Origin: an uncultured Schaedlerella sp.
Lineage (GTDB): Bacteria; Bacillota; Clostridia; Lachnospirales; Lachnospiraceae
Direction of reading: 5' to 3'
DNA length: 58,350 nucleotides
Assembly (NCBI GenBank): GCA_934435195.1
Contig: CAKSAJ010000017.1
Span: 1 to 58,350, forward strand
Made by a program: the position numbers and the translations under genes
In this document: in pieces, positions 1 through 8,127 of the stretch
Layout: every line of letters starts with the position of its first letter
Position numbering within the stretch: position 1 is the stretch's first letter
Notes under the pieces: generated by a model
What the model was told of the DNA's origin: nothing
Databases searched by the model: none
The model's input: the letters and a program-made list of their open reading frames with translations, nothing else

Positions 1-21
1 ATTTTGTTACTGTTCACTCCC
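1..21. repeat. Partial end of an inverted-repeat element
   Basis: Positions 6-21 read GTTACTGTTCACTCCC, the same 16 bases that form one end (minus strand) of the palindromic element at 38298-38439. The rest of the element, if present, lies outside the window. Seen directly; the assignment to one repeat family is inference. Confidence 0.5.
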
Positions 22-47
22 AATGAACTGTAAACCCATTTTACTAT

Positions 48-106
48 AAAAAAAGAGCATAGTAAAGATTTCGCTTTATTCCTTCACAAACCTTTACCAT
101 GCCCTT
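48..106 (-). terminator. Terminator of the small repeat-protein gene
   Basis: Read on the minus strand, GGCATGGTAAAG pairs with CTTTACTATGCTC around a loop of about 24 nt and is followed by seven T. It lies downstream of the 161-355 gene and supports that gene as a real transcription unit. Confidence 0.7.
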
Positions 107-160
107 ATTCATTTTACTTTTAGGAAATCACACTCAGCAGCTTTTATTCTGATTCTCTAC

Positions 161-355
161 CTAATAGTTATCTCTTACATCATACGCATTTTTACTCTGT
201 GTATTTGATGCATTCTTATTTTTTGAATTCACACTATTTTTGCTCTGTGTATTCGATGCATTCTTGTTCTTAGATGATGTGTTACTTGTATTTTTGTTCT
301 GTCCATCTGAAACATCATTTCTACTTGTTTTTGGGTCACTATAATTTTTTGTCAT
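161..355 (-). CDS. Small Asn/Ser/Lys-rich repeat protein (64 aa)
   Basis: Function unknown. The 64-residue product is almost entirely N, S, K, T, D and Q, with no predicted membrane segment or signal peptide. Residues about 28-56 carry two copies of SKNKNASNTQSKN separated by a short spacer, visible as a direct repeat in the DNA at about 185-265. The start is well supported by TAGGAGG seven bases before ATG at 355, and a terminator follows. Such composition suggests an unfolded, hydrophilic protein; a spore-associated small protein is one possibility, but nothing in the sequence proves it. The nearest gene (687-1151) is separated by two terminators, so it is transcribed alone. Confidence 0.6.
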   Translation of the reverse strand: MTKNYSDPKTSRNDVSDGQNKNTSNTSSKNKNASNTQSKNSVNSKNKNASNTQSKNAYDVRDNY

Positions 356-528
356 TGTTTTTTCCTCCTAAAATATTGGTACATTGCTATTATGCCTTCT
401 TTTGCAAATATTATTCTCAACTTTATATATCCCTTTTATTTTTCACTCTTCTTCCTTTTTTTTCACATTTTGTCAAACTTTTCATGTTTTACTTGCATTT
501 TTGAAAACTGTATATTATACTTAAACTC

Positions 529-548
529 GTAGAAAGTTCACTTTCTAC
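529..548. repeat. Perfect 20-bp inverted repeat
   Basis: GTAGAAAGT and ACTTTCTAC flank a TC centre, giving perfect 9-bp arms. It sits just upstream of the minus-strand TATAAT that could drive the small repeat protein, so it may be an operator. Role inferred only from position. Confidence 0.4.
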
Positions 549-578
549 AACCCCTTATTAATTATTTATACTCCCCTC

Positions 579-610
579 AAAAGACCGATGGCTCCCCCAT
601 CGGTCTTTTA
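579..610. terminator. Bidirectional hairpin terminator
   Basis: AAGACCGATGG pairs with CCATCGGTCTT across a short C-rich loop, flanked by A-runs and T-runs on both sides, so it can end transcription in either direction. Confidence 0.7.
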
Positions 611-617
611 TCGTTTC

Positions 618-662
618 AAAAAAAGCCCGGTATTGCTTCTTTCAAAGAAATACCGAACTTTC
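618..662 (-). terminator. Terminator after the DUF1700-like gene
   Basis: On the minus strand GTTCGGTATT pairs with AATACCGGGC around a loop of about 14 nt and runs into seven T. It begins about 25 bases past the stop codon of the 687-1151 gene. Confidence 0.8.
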
Positions 663-686
663 TTGTGTTTCACTTTATTCTATTGT

Positions 687-1151
687 TCACGATCGAAGCT
701 TTCCTATTAATCGAATAATGATCATCGCAATCAACAATGGTACCAAAACCGGTGCCAGAAAACTTACAATTCCGCTGACAATTGCTACGACCAATACAAC
801 AATCATCACAACAAATAAAATCAATAATAATTTCTTCCACCATGTATCAATTCCAAAAACATGAACATTTTGTCTGACATATGAATCCTCTTGTTCCGGT
901 TCCGAATAATAACTTTTATGACCGGACTCATATACTATCTCCTCATCCGTACCGTCCGATGCAGCAATAATCGTTTTTGCAAGAATCCATGGATCCCCTA
1001 ACATCTGAAGCACTTCTTCTTCAGTTTTTCCCTTCTGCACTTCTTCGGATATATATTGATTATAATATGCCACATTTTCCTGAACTACTCGCTCCTGCAC
1101 ATTTCCTTGCAAAGCACTTCGCAGCTGTTCTAAAAATTCTGCTCGCGTCAT
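687..1151 (-). CDS. DUF1700/HAAS-type membrane protein
   Basis: The 154-residue product matches the plan of DUF1700/HAAS-domain proteins. An N-terminal helical domain opens with MTRAEFLEQLRSAL and carries the family GDPW motif near residue 52. An acidic linker follows, then a hydrophobic C-terminal half with about two membrane segments (residues 107-130 and 131-148). Members often pair with PadR-type regulators and act as membrane-linked signalling or anti-sigma-like adaptors, but no such partner lies beside it here. The start has an AGGAGG site. The pseudokinase-like gene 90 bases upstream on the same strand could share its transcript. Family is fairly sure; function is not. Confidence 0.75.
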   Translation of the reverse strand: MTRAEFLEQLRSALQGNVQERVVQENVAYYNQYISEEVQKGKTEEEVLQMLGDPWILAKTIIAASDGTDEEIVYESGHKSYYSEPEQEDSYVRQNVHVFGIDTWWKKLLLILFVVMIVVLVVAIVSGIVSFLAPVLVPLLIAMIIIRLIGKLRS

Positions 1152-1240
1152 ATTTTTCCGCCTCCTACTTCACTTTCGTTTAGAATAACATACTCTCGTA
1201 TGCTTTCCAATAAAAGTTTTCTTAATTTTTCAAAATCTTT

Positions 1241-2023
1241 TTATCGAAAGTTTTCTTCTTGTGCTTCATTATACAACATATCATTTTTGTCTTCTTCTCC
1301 CTTAATTGTTTTTTCTTTCATCTGCAATATTAATTTGTCCCTCTGCTGGCGAAATACATTTGCCTGGATTGTCATAAATGTCCCATATCCTATTAATGAT
1401 AATGTTATAACTCCCATCACTACATATTTTCTTATCTGCTGCCCGCTTCGTTCTTTTATAACCGGGATGTCTCTTCGCACCTGCGAAAAATCGTCATACT
1501 GCCTTTGTGCATTTTCTCCGATGCACTTATCTATCATTTTTCCTATCTGATAGGTTTCCTTTCTGGTCAATGCAGGTTTAATCTCTGTATTCGCCATAAT
1601 AAACTGAACTGTCTTCCCATATCCATATAAATCCATGGACACTTGCACATTTTGTTTCATCCGCACGATTGGCTTTACAAAATGACTTCTCACCGCACGC
1701 TTCTGCAAATTTTTCATAACAAAAGCATTGCTTTCTGCCTCCAGATCCAACATTAATAATTTATCTTCCGCTGTCACAAGCACACTATACGGATTCAAGT
1801 AGCGATAGCCTTTATTATTTCTACATCTTTGGTATTGTTCTAATTGTACGATCAGTTCCTTTAACCAGGAAAATAACATTGCTTTCTCAATAACAGGCTC
1901 TCCCCGTAGTCTTTGTAACAGTAATTGTCCTTTCACGCAATCCATTGTTGGCCAGCATCTTCCTCCATGCTCTACAAAACGAATTACCTCATAATTTGCC
2001 TCGATGTTAATCTCCCCTTTCAT
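1241..2023 (-). CDS. Pseudokinase-like single-pass membrane protein
   Basis: The first 190 of 260 residues resemble the C-lobe of a eukaryotic-type kinase fold. YLNPYSVLVTAEDKLLMLDLEAES (written here in two parts: YLNPYSVLVT near 75-84, LLMLDLEAES after it) sits where a catalytic and metal loop would be. I see no HRD, no glycine loop and no DFG, so catalysis is unlikely. One membrane helix lies at about 199-219, followed by a charged 40-residue tail. This kinase-like-domain plus helix layout recalls EssB/YukC of type VII secretion, but no other such gene is nearby and the extracellular part is very short. ATG at 2023 is the only usual start and lacks a clear ribosome site. Confidence 0.55.
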   Translation of the reverse strand: MKGEINIEANYEVIRFVEHGGRCWPTMDCVKGQLLLQRLRGEPVIEKAMLFSWLKELIVQLEQYQRCRNNKGYRYLNPYSVLVTAEDKLLMLDLEAESNAFVMKNLQKRAVRSHFVKPIVRMKQNVQVSMDLYGYGKTVQFIMANTEIKPALTRKETYQIGKMIDKCIGENAQRQYDDFSQVRRDIPVIKERSGQQIRKYVVMGVITLSLIGYGTFMTIQANVFRQQRDKLILQMKEKTIKGEEDKNDMLYNEAQEENFR

Positions 2024-2096
2024 ATTCTATATCAATTGTTCAAACTTGAAATTAGCTCGAATAATAAGCCAGATTACTGTATTCAATAATAGATGT

Positions 2097-2291
2097 TTAG
2101 ACTGTACTATTCACATCATCTTGTAAATAGTCTTTCAATTTTATAATCAGAGTATTTGTATCATACTTTATTTGCATATCTTTTGCAATCTCTTTCACCA
2201 AATTCATATGGAAAATATATAGTGAACTCTCCTTAAAATCCCGGGCAAAATTTTTTTGTAATTTTTTTATTTTTTCTATTGACAAAATCAT
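2097..2291 (-). CDS. Doubtful small hypothetical protein (64 aa)
   Basis: The 64-residue reading frame has an ordinary soluble composition rich in Lys, Ile and Asp, but I recognise no family. Against it: no ribosome binding site precedes ATG 2291, and the first codons overlap the divergent promoter of tRNA-Arg (2279-2307). It could be a remnant or an unused frame. Confidence 0.25.
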   Translation of the reverse strand: MILSIEKIKKLQKNFARDFKESSLYIFHMNLVKEIAKDMQIKYDTNTLIIKLKDYLQDDVNSTV

Positions 2292-2307
2292 TCTTATGCA
2301 CTATACT
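2279..2307 (+). promoter_or_regulatory. Promoter of tRNA-Arg
   Basis: TTGACA (2279-2284) and TATACT (2302-2307) are separated by exactly 17 bases, a near-consensus housekeeping promoter 33 bases before the tRNA. Confidence 0.8.
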
Positions 2308-2340
2308 AGTTTTTGTTGTGAGCGACAAGTTCAACAGCAT

Positions 2341-2414
2341 GTGCGATTAGCTCAGCTGGATAGAGCGTCTGGCTACGGACCAGAAGGTCGGGGGTTCGAA
2401 TCCTCTATCGCACG
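2341..2414 (+). tRNA. tRNA-Arg (ACG)
   Basis: The acceptor stem GTGCGAT pairs with ATCGCAC, the anticodon stem TCTGG/CCAGA encloses CTACGGA with anticodon ACG, and the T arm contains GGTTCGAATCC. CCA is not encoded. It is a single tRNA with its own promoter and terminator. Confidence 0.95.
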
Positions 2415-2419
2415 TATTT

Positions 2420-2447
2420 AACCGTCTCTTTTGAGGCGGTTTTTTTG
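2420..2447 (+). terminator. Terminator of tRNA-Arg
   Basis: ACCGTCTC and GAGGCGGT form a short stem with a TTTT loop, followed by seven T, six bases after the tRNA. Confidence 0.85.
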
Positions 2448-2469
2448 TTACCATTTATACAATATAAAT

Positions 2470-2495
2470 AAAGAATGTGCCTTAGCACATTCTTT
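2470..2495. terminator. Terminator downstream of trpS
   Basis: AAAGAATGTGC pairs with GCACATTCTTT around a 4-nt loop. On the minus strand it is followed by a T-rich tract, ending trpS; on the plus strand it backs up the tRNA terminator. Confidence 0.75.
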
Positions 2496-2504
2496 ACTAA
2501 AAAC

Positions 2505-3590
2505 TTATTTACTAAATCTTTCTGCCTGACTCTGGATCAGCTCTGCATCATCAAAATAATTGATTTTCATTGCAGCCTTCACTTCACTCAATGTCTGAGC
2601 TGCGCGGGCTTCTGCTTTTTCACTACCCTTTTTAAGGATCTCATATACATACGGAATATCTTTCTGATACTCTTTTCTACGATTGCGGATTGGCTCAAGC
2701 TCTGCCTGAATTACATTGTTCAGGAAACGTTTTACCTTCATATCCCCAAGACCGCCTCTTGTATAATGATCTTTTAATTCCTGTAAGCATGCATACTCTG
2801 GCAGGAATTCTTCAAAATACTCTGGTCTGCAGAATGCATCCAAATATGTGAATACTGTATTTCCTTCCAATTTACCCGGATCTGATACCTTAATATGTGT
2901 AGGATCTGTAAACATGCTAAATACTTTTTTCTGGATCTCATCCGGCTCTTCTGACAGATAAATGCAGTTTCCGAGTGATTTGCTCATCTTTGCCTTGCCA
3001 TCAATTCCCGGCAGACGCAAACATGCCTGATTCTCCGGAAGTAAAATATCTGGCTCGATCAATGTGTCTCCATATACAGAATTAAACTTTCTTACAATCT
3101 CTTTTGTCTGTTCAAGCATCGGAAGCTGATCCTCTCCGACCGGAACTGTTGTAGCTTTAAATGCTGTAATATCTGCTGCCTGGCTGATTGGATATGTGAA
3201 GAATCCAACCGGGATACTCGCCTCAAAATTACGCATCTTAATCTCAGATTTTACTGTAGGATTTCTCTGTAATCTTGATACTGTTACAAGATTCATATAA
3301 TAAAATGACAATTCACATAATTCTGGAATCTGTGATTGAATAAACAATGTCACTTTCTCAGGGTCGAGTCCGCATGCAAGGTAATCCAATGCAACCTCGA
3401 TAATGTTCTGACGCACTTTTTCCGGATTGTCCGCATTATCTGTCAGTGCCTGTGCATCTGCGATCATGACGAACATATCGTCAAATCCTCCCTGATTCTG
3501 TAATTCCACTCTTCTTCTTAAGGAACCTACATAATGTCCCACATGTAATCTACCTGTAGGTCTGTCCCCTGTCAACATAATCTTTCCCAT
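2505..3590 (-). CDS. trpS: Tryptophanyl-tRNA synthetase
   Basis: Charges tRNA-Trp with tryptophan using ATP. Class I signature motifs are clear: the HIGH-like LHVGH near residues 15-19, within GRLHVGHYVGS, and KMSKS at 201-205. At 361 residues it is slightly longer than the common 330-residue form. ATG at 3590 has an AGGAGG site. The upstream gene on the same strand ends only 26 bases before it, so there is no room for a T-box leader at this gene; any tryptophan control would act further upstream or not at all. Confidence 0.95.
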   Translation of the reverse strand: MGKIMLTGDRPTGRLHVGHYVGSLRRRVELQNQGGFDDMFVMIADAQALTDNADNPEKVRQNIIEVALDYLACGLDPEKVTLFIQSQIPELCELSFYYMNLVTVSRLQRNPTVKSEIKMRNFEASIPVGFFTYPISQAADITAFKATTVPVGEDQLPMLEQTKEIVRKFNSVYGDTLIEPDILLPENQACLRLPGIDGKAKMSKSLGNCIYLSEEPDEIQKKVFSMFTDPTHIKVSDPGKLEGNTVFTYLDAFCRPEYFEEFLPEYACLQELKDHYTRGGLGDMKVKRFLNNVIQAELEPIRNRRKEYQKDIPYVYEILKKGSEKAEARAAQTLSEVKAAMKINYFDDAELIQSQAERFSK

Positions 3591-3616
3591 TATTCTTTAA
3601 CTTCCTCCTAGTAACT

Positions 3617-4294
3617 TTATTTCACAAATAATGTCTGGCGTACCGGCTTTCTGACCCCATTCGCCTCTGGTGCATATACAAACTGATACAATGTATATGC
3701 CATCAAAAATCCAGCCATAACATCAAGTACTGAATGCTGTTTTAAAAACATTGTCGCCATAATGATCAATGCAGTCAAAATATATGCTCCCATACATATC
3801 GCTTTATGTTCATTTAACTTCTTGCTATTCTTGATTGCTATACACGCAGCAAGAGAATTAAACACATGAAGGCTTGGGAATACATTTGTCGGTGTGTCTG
3901 TCTGATACAACATCTTTACCAGATCAACAAATATATTATCTCTCTCAAATACAACTGGACGGATTGCAAGTCCATTCGGCATAATTGTTGATATGATCAA
4001 AAATATGGTCATACCCGCAAAACTAATCTTGGCAAGCTTATAGAATCCATCTACATCTGTAAAAAAGAAGTACGCAAAAACTACAGCTATAAAAGCAAAC
4101 CATAGTAAATAAGGTACAATGAAATATTCAATAAATGGTATCTTATCATCAATTGGTGAATATATAATATGATATCCGCTTGTCACATGTGTCTCTAAAT
4201 AATAGAACCATGGTCCATAAAGCAGTGCATAGCTAAAAACCCAAGCATGTTTATATTTCTTGAAAAAATCCCCTATTTTTCTTTTTATGTTCAT
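3617..4294 (-). CDS. PAP2-superfamily membrane phosphatase-like protein
   Basis: A multi-pass membrane protein of 225 residues with about six hydrophobic segments. The PAP2-type signature is visible as FPSLHVFNSL followed about 45 residues later by KQHSVLDVMAG, giving the serine, both histidines and the aspartate of the C-terminal active-site motifs. The family removes phosphate from lipid phosphates or transfers lipid head groups. I prefer ATG 4294 (MNIKRKIG), preceded by AAGGGGCG at good spacing; an upstream TTG at 4321 has an over-long spacer. It lies downstream of a lipid-kinase gene and a TetR gene, which fits membrane-lipid metabolism. Substrate unknown. Confidence 0.8.
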   Translation of the reverse strand: MNIKRKIGDFFKKYKHAWVFSYALLYGPWFYYLETHVTSGYHIIYSPIDDKIPFIEYFIVPYLLWFAFIAVVFAYFFFTDVDGFYKLAKISFAGMTIFLIISTIMPNGLAIRPVVFERDNIFVDLVKMLYQTDTPTNVFPSLHVFNSLAACIAIKNSKKLNEHKAICMGAYILTALIIMATMFLKQHSVLDVMAGFLMAYTLYQFVYAPEANGVRKPVRQTLFVK

Positions 4295-4415
4295 AACGAA
4301 CGCCCCTTTTTTAATACACAAATGGATTAATCTGCTCCTTTACTGCTAAAGATTATAGCATGATTTTTATCCAACAACAAGGCGATTCATAAAAGCTTAA
4401 CAATTCTTTTATACT

Positions 4416-5345
4416 CTATTTTTCATCTGGGATTATAATTTTCACCTGTTTGTCAAGCAGCCCTGCTTTTAACTCACTTCCAACCGCAATTGGCTCTCCG
4501 TCTGCATGTATCGGAAATTCTGCTTCCATACTGATTTCAACATTTTTACAACGGAATATATCAATTCCTTTTATTCCTACATGCTTCCCTTTAAATGCCA
4601 GCGGGAGTAAGAGAACAACTTTCCATCTCGGCAGACCTGATACAACAATAACATCTAAATAGCCATCGTCAACTTTTGCCTCCGGACAAAAGAAAAATCC
4701 TCCACCCTCATAGGGATGATTCATAACTGCCACAAAATATGTATTTTCAAAACTCTTTGTTTCTCCTCCATCCAGACACACACAAGCTCTCGTATGTGCA
4801 TCCCTAAATAATCTGCGAAGCGCTACCGCCAGATAGCTCAACTGTCCCAGCTTCACTTTATTCAAGATCACCTTCAATTTAGAGACTGCTACCTGATGAC
4901 ATACCGCTGCATCAAATCCGATTCCGCTGCTGACCGCAAACCGATGCGTCGTCTCCTTACAAGACATTACGCCAACATCCATCGACACTCTTTTTTTCGA
5001 ATTCAAAATATTATCCAATGCTTCCTTCGGATCCGTAGGCAGTTTCAACGCTCTCGTAAAATCATTTCCCGACCCGGTTGGGATATATCCAAGAGTAACC
5101 TTCGAACAGTCCCTGATTCCATTGATTACTTCATCCATCGTCCCGTCCCCGCCAAGGACTATAATCGTATATTCTTTCTCATCTTTCGTCAGTTCCGAAG
5201 TAATCTTCGTTGCCTCTTTTTCATACTTTGTAAATCTCACCTGATACTGTATTCTTCGTTTTTTCAGTTCCGGCTCTACCTGATTCCAAATCAATCCCCC
5301 GCGTCCTGATTTTGATTTTGGATTTACAATAAATGTATATTCCAC
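4416..5345 (-). CDS. Diacylglycerol kinase-family lipid kinase
   Basis: A soluble 309-residue member of the YegS/DgkB lipid-kinase family, which phosphorylates diacylglycerol or related lipids with ATP. The nucleotide-binding GGDGTMDEVING lies near residues 64-75 and the substrate-side PTGSGNDF near 90-97; a C-terminal beta domain closes the protein. It starts 17 bases after the TetR gene and is probably co-transcribed with it. With the PAP2-like gene downstream, the pair could phosphorylate and dephosphorylate lipid head groups (inference). Exact substrate cannot be read from the sequence. Confidence 0.88.
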   Translation of the reverse strand: MEYTFIVNPKSKSGRGGLIWNQVEPELKKRRIQYQVRFTKYEKEATKITSELTKDEKEYTIIVLGGDGTMDEVINGIRDCSKVTLGYIPTGSGNDFTRALKLPTDPKEALDNILNSKKRVSMDVGVMSCKETTHRFAVSSGIGFDAAVCHQVAVSKLKVILNKVKLGQLSYLAVALRRLFRDAHTRACVCLDGGETKSFENTYFVAVMNHPYEGGGFFFCPEAKVDDGYLDVIVVSGLPRWKVVLLLPLAFKGKHVGIKGIDIFRCKNVEISMEAEFPIHADGEPIAVGSELKAGLLDKQVKIIIPDEK

Positions 5346-5362
5346 TCTTTCACCTCCAGAGC

Positions 5363-5965
5363 TTATTCCATTGTACTATCCAGATATTTTCCAAGAGATC
5401 TTCTCATGTTCCCCGCAAAATCTGCCTCTCCCTTTCGTAAACACCATTCAAATACATTTCCTATTACGATCATTCGAATATCTGTCGTAAACTCTTCCAG
5501 CTCTACATTTAAATGAACAACACCTGCTACAATTGCTTTCTCAATATAATTCTGTACCGTAACGATTGGATAAGGTCTTTCTGTACGGCTCACCGGATTT
5601 AACGCCTGGTTCTTCGGATCATAATATCCGCTCATAAATTCTACGCCCAGCTCTTCACAATATTCTACATAGTTCAGATAAACTCTGATAACCGCAATTT
5701 TCGCCTCTTCTACACTGTTTGGCATATCCAGTAAATCCGGATTGATACTAGGCTGTTCTTCTATATAATATGATAACAGATCATCTTTCGTTTTGAAATG
5801 ATGATAAAAACTTCCATTCGATACACCTGCTTCTTCACAAATGTTCTTAATCGATAATTCTTCGTATCCTTTTTTCTGTAATATATGCTTTGCCGCCCGA
5901 AAAATCCTCTCTTTTGTCTCTTTCGATTTCTGCTGTTGTTTTCCGAGTTCTATCTTTTCATCCAT
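5363..5965 (-). CDS. TetR-family transcriptional regulator
   Basis: A 200-residue regulator with an N-terminal TetR helix-turn-helix: RIFRAAKHIL, then ICEEAGVSNGSFYHHFKTK. The C-terminal ligand domain is divergent. ATG 5965 (MDEKIEL) has a GAAGGGA site; the longer frame begins at a poor TTG. It leads a likely operon with the lipid kinase, so it may sense a lipid or amphiphile and control that operon (inference). An imperfect inverted repeat GAGT-gt-ACTC upstream, near 6047-6056, is a possible operator. Confidence 0.88.
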   Translation of the reverse strand: MDEKIELGKQQQKSKETKERIFRAAKHILQKKGYEELSIKNICEEAGVSNGSFYHHFKTKDDLLSYYIEEQPSINPDLLDMPNSVEEAKIAVIRVYLNYVEYCEELGVEFMSGYYDPKNQALNPVSRTERPYPIVTVQNYIEKAIVAGVVHLNVELEEFTTDIRMIVIGNVFEWCLRKGEADFAGNMRRSLGKYLDSTME

Positions 5966-6105
5966 GTCTATAATTCCCTTCTGACGACCACTGCTTATTT
6001 CTTTATTATAGTAACACAAGCTGCACTTTTATTCAAGAAAACCGAGTGTACTCTACAACTTTCATTTCACCTTAAATACCTTATTATAACGTCTTGGAAA
6101 TTATC

Positions 6106-7209
6106 TTAGTTTTCCATGATTGAGAGTGCATATTGTGTGTATGCCGAAAATGCTGTCGGAATAGGATATTTTCCCATAACTTCTTTTTTATCAGCAAATA
6201 TCATATCCGCACGACATGTTTTTTCCAATTCATCAACAATAATCTCATATCCCGTCATATGCCATTCTACATGGCTGAAAATGTGTTTTGCATTTTCCAG
6301 CTTCTTGATGCGGACCGGCATCATACCAATGGATTTTGCATATTCGATAAGCTGCTTTCTTGTCAAATGTCCCTCCAGATTTGGAAATTCATACAAACCT
6401 GCAAGAAGTCCTTTTTCCGGTCGTTTTTGAATCGCAATCTTTTCTTCGTCTTTAATGATCAATATCGTTCGCTTCTCAATCCTTCTGTCTTTTGCTTTCT
6501 TCTTCACCGGAAGTTCCATCTGTACCGACATTTGATTTGCTTTACAAAATTTTGCTATCGGACAGATATCACATTTTGGTTCTCCGTTTGGTACGCAGAC
6601 TATAGCCCCTAGTTCAATCAGGCCTTGATTAAAATCACTGGCTGCATTTTCCGGGATAACGCCCTCTATCTCTTCTTCAATGTGTTTTCTTGTAGATGCT
6701 TTCATGATGTCTTCATAACTTGCATGAAATCTTGAAATAACACGCAAGACATTCCCATCCACCGCCGGTTTGGGAATCCCAAATGCAAAGGAACTGATAG
6801 CCCCTGCCGTATAATTTCCAATCCCGGACAATCCTTTTATCTGTTCATAATCCTGTGGCATCTGTCCATTATACAGCTCAACAATCTGTACAGCCGCTTT
6901 TTGCATATTTCTTACTCTGTTATAATATCCAAGCCCCTCCCACAGTTTTAACAGACGTTCTTCCGGTGCGTTTGCCAGAGCTTCTATCGTCGGAAACGCT
7001 TCAAGAAATGCCGCATAGTAAGACTTCACAGCTTCTACACGTGTCTGCTGCAGCATAATTTCAGATACCCATATATGATATGCATTTGCCCCGTTTCTCC
7101 ATGGCAAATCTCTTTTATTATTCTGATACCATTCTACTATATACGGTACGGCTTTTTCTAAATTATTACTTTGAGAAAACTTTGCTTCTTTCACTTGATT
7201 TCGTTTCAT
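6106..7209 (-). CDS. mutY: A/G-specific adenine glycosylase
   Basis: Removes adenine mispaired with 8-oxoguanine in base-excision repair. The helix-hairpin-helix GLSGIGNYTAGA lies near residues 127-138. The catalytic glutamate is at about 50 in VSEIMLQQT, and the catalytic aspartate at about 151 in VDGNVLR. Four cysteines at about 205, 213, 216 and 222 form the iron-sulfur site. The C-terminal third is the NUDIX-like 8-oxoG recognition domain. Length (367) is typical. No gene nearby suggests a special role. Confidence 0.94.
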   Translation of the reverse strand: MKRNQVKEAKFSQSNNLEKAVPYIVEWYQNNKRDLPWRNGANAYHIWVSEIMLQQTRVEAVKSYYAAFLEAFPTIEALANAPEERLLKLWEGLGYYNRVRNMQKAAVQIVELYNGQMPQDYEQIKGLSGIGNYTAGAISSFAFGIPKPAVDGNVLRVISRFHASYEDIMKASTRKHIEEEIEGVIPENAASDFNQGLIELGAIVCVPNGEPKCDICPIAKFCKANQMSVQMELPVKKKAKDRRIEKRTILIIKDEEKIAIQKRPEKGLLAGLYEFPNLEGHLTRKQLIEYAKSIGMMPVRIKKLENAKHIFSHVEWHMTGYEIIVDELEKTCRADMIFADKKEVMGKYPIPTAFSAYTQYALSIMEN

Positions 7210-7380
7210 TTTATTCTATGTCTCTTTCTATTTCGTTTATCCCACCTGCACGCTGCAGTGAAACAAAAATGTCAAATATTTGACTTTAATGCATCTTAAC
7301 ACAATTTCCGGTAAAATAGCAACAAGACAGTCCCTTTACCAGAAACTGCCTTGCAATATTTCAAAACTATTTTATTTGAT

Positions 7381-8127
7381 TTATAAAATTTTAGATAAGA
7401 ATTCTTTTAATCTTTCATCTTTCGGATTTCCAAAGAACTCTTCCGGTGTCCCCTGCTCTCTTATCTGTCCTGCATCCATAAACAGAACACGAGTTGCAAC
7501 TTCCTTCGCAAATCCCATCTCATGTGTAACAACAGCCATTGTCATTCCTTCATGTGCCAGAGCCTTCATTAATTCCAGAACTTCTCCAACCATCTCCGGG
7601 TCGAGTGCTGATGTAGGTTCATCAAACAGCATTACATCCGGCTTCATTGCCAATGCTCTTACAATAGCAATACGCTGTTTCTGTCCACCGGATAAATGTG
7701 ATGGATATGCGTTTGCTTTCTGCTCCAATCCAACCCTTTTGAGCAGCTCCATTGCCTCTTTTTCAGCTTCTTCCTTGCTCTTCTTTAATAATTTGATAGG
7801 CGCAAGTGTGATATTTTCAAGAATCGTTTTATGTGGAAACAAGTTAAAATGCTGGAATACCATTCCCATCTTCTGACGATGTTTATTAATATCTGTCGCT
7901 TTGCTTGTAATGTCTACTCCTTCAAAATAAATATGTCCGCTTGTCGGAACCTCAAGCAAGTTTAAAGAACGCAGAAAAGTAGATTTTCCCGAACCGGATG
8001 GTCCGACAATAACAACTACTTCCCCTTTGCTGATTGTCTCAGACACACCGTTCAAAGCATGAAGATTATTTGCATACACTTTATGCACATTATCAACCTT
8101 AATTAATACATCTCCTTTAGTGGTCAC
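7381..8127 (-). CDS. Polar amino acid ABC transporter, ATP-binding protein
   Basis: The 248-residue ATPase of a polar amino acid importer (GlnQ/HisP class). It has Walker A GPSGSGKST near residue 42, signature LSGGQKQR near 145 and Walker B VMLFDEPTSALD. The start is GTG 8127, with GGAGG ten bases upstream inside the permease gene; the two frames overlap by 11 bases. With permease and binding protein it makes a complete three-gene importer. Substrate could be a basic or acidic amino acid, glutamine or cystine; sequence alone does not decide. Confidence 0.93.
   Translation of the reverse strand: MTTKGDVLIKVDNVHKVYANNLHALNGVSETISKGEVVVIVGPSGSGKSTFLRSLNLLEVPTSGHIYFEGVDITSKATDINKHRQKMGMVFQHFNLFPHKTILENITLAPIKLLKKSKEEAEKEAMELLKRVGLEQKANAYPSHLSGGQKQRIAIVRALAMKPDVMLFDEPTSALDPEMVGEVLELMKALAHEGMTMAVVTHEMGFAKEVATRVLFMDAGQIREQGTPEEFFGNPKDERLKEFLSKIL

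Larger units (their letters stand above)
356..686. other. Gene-free AT-rich interval
   Basis: This 331-base stretch holds the upstream region of the small repeat protein, a 20-bp inverted repeat and two hairpin terminators, described separately. A minus-strand TATAAT lies near 512-517 without a good -35 partner. I see no convincing coding region. Confidence 0.5.

Noticed and set aside
2505..3616. T-box leader for trpS
   Set aside because: Only 26 bases separate trpS from the preceding gene, too short for a T-box.
7310..7380. Terminator after the amino acid ABC operon
   Set aside because: GGCAGT/ACTGTC at about 7327-7350 pairs weakly and has no T-run, so no feature is called.
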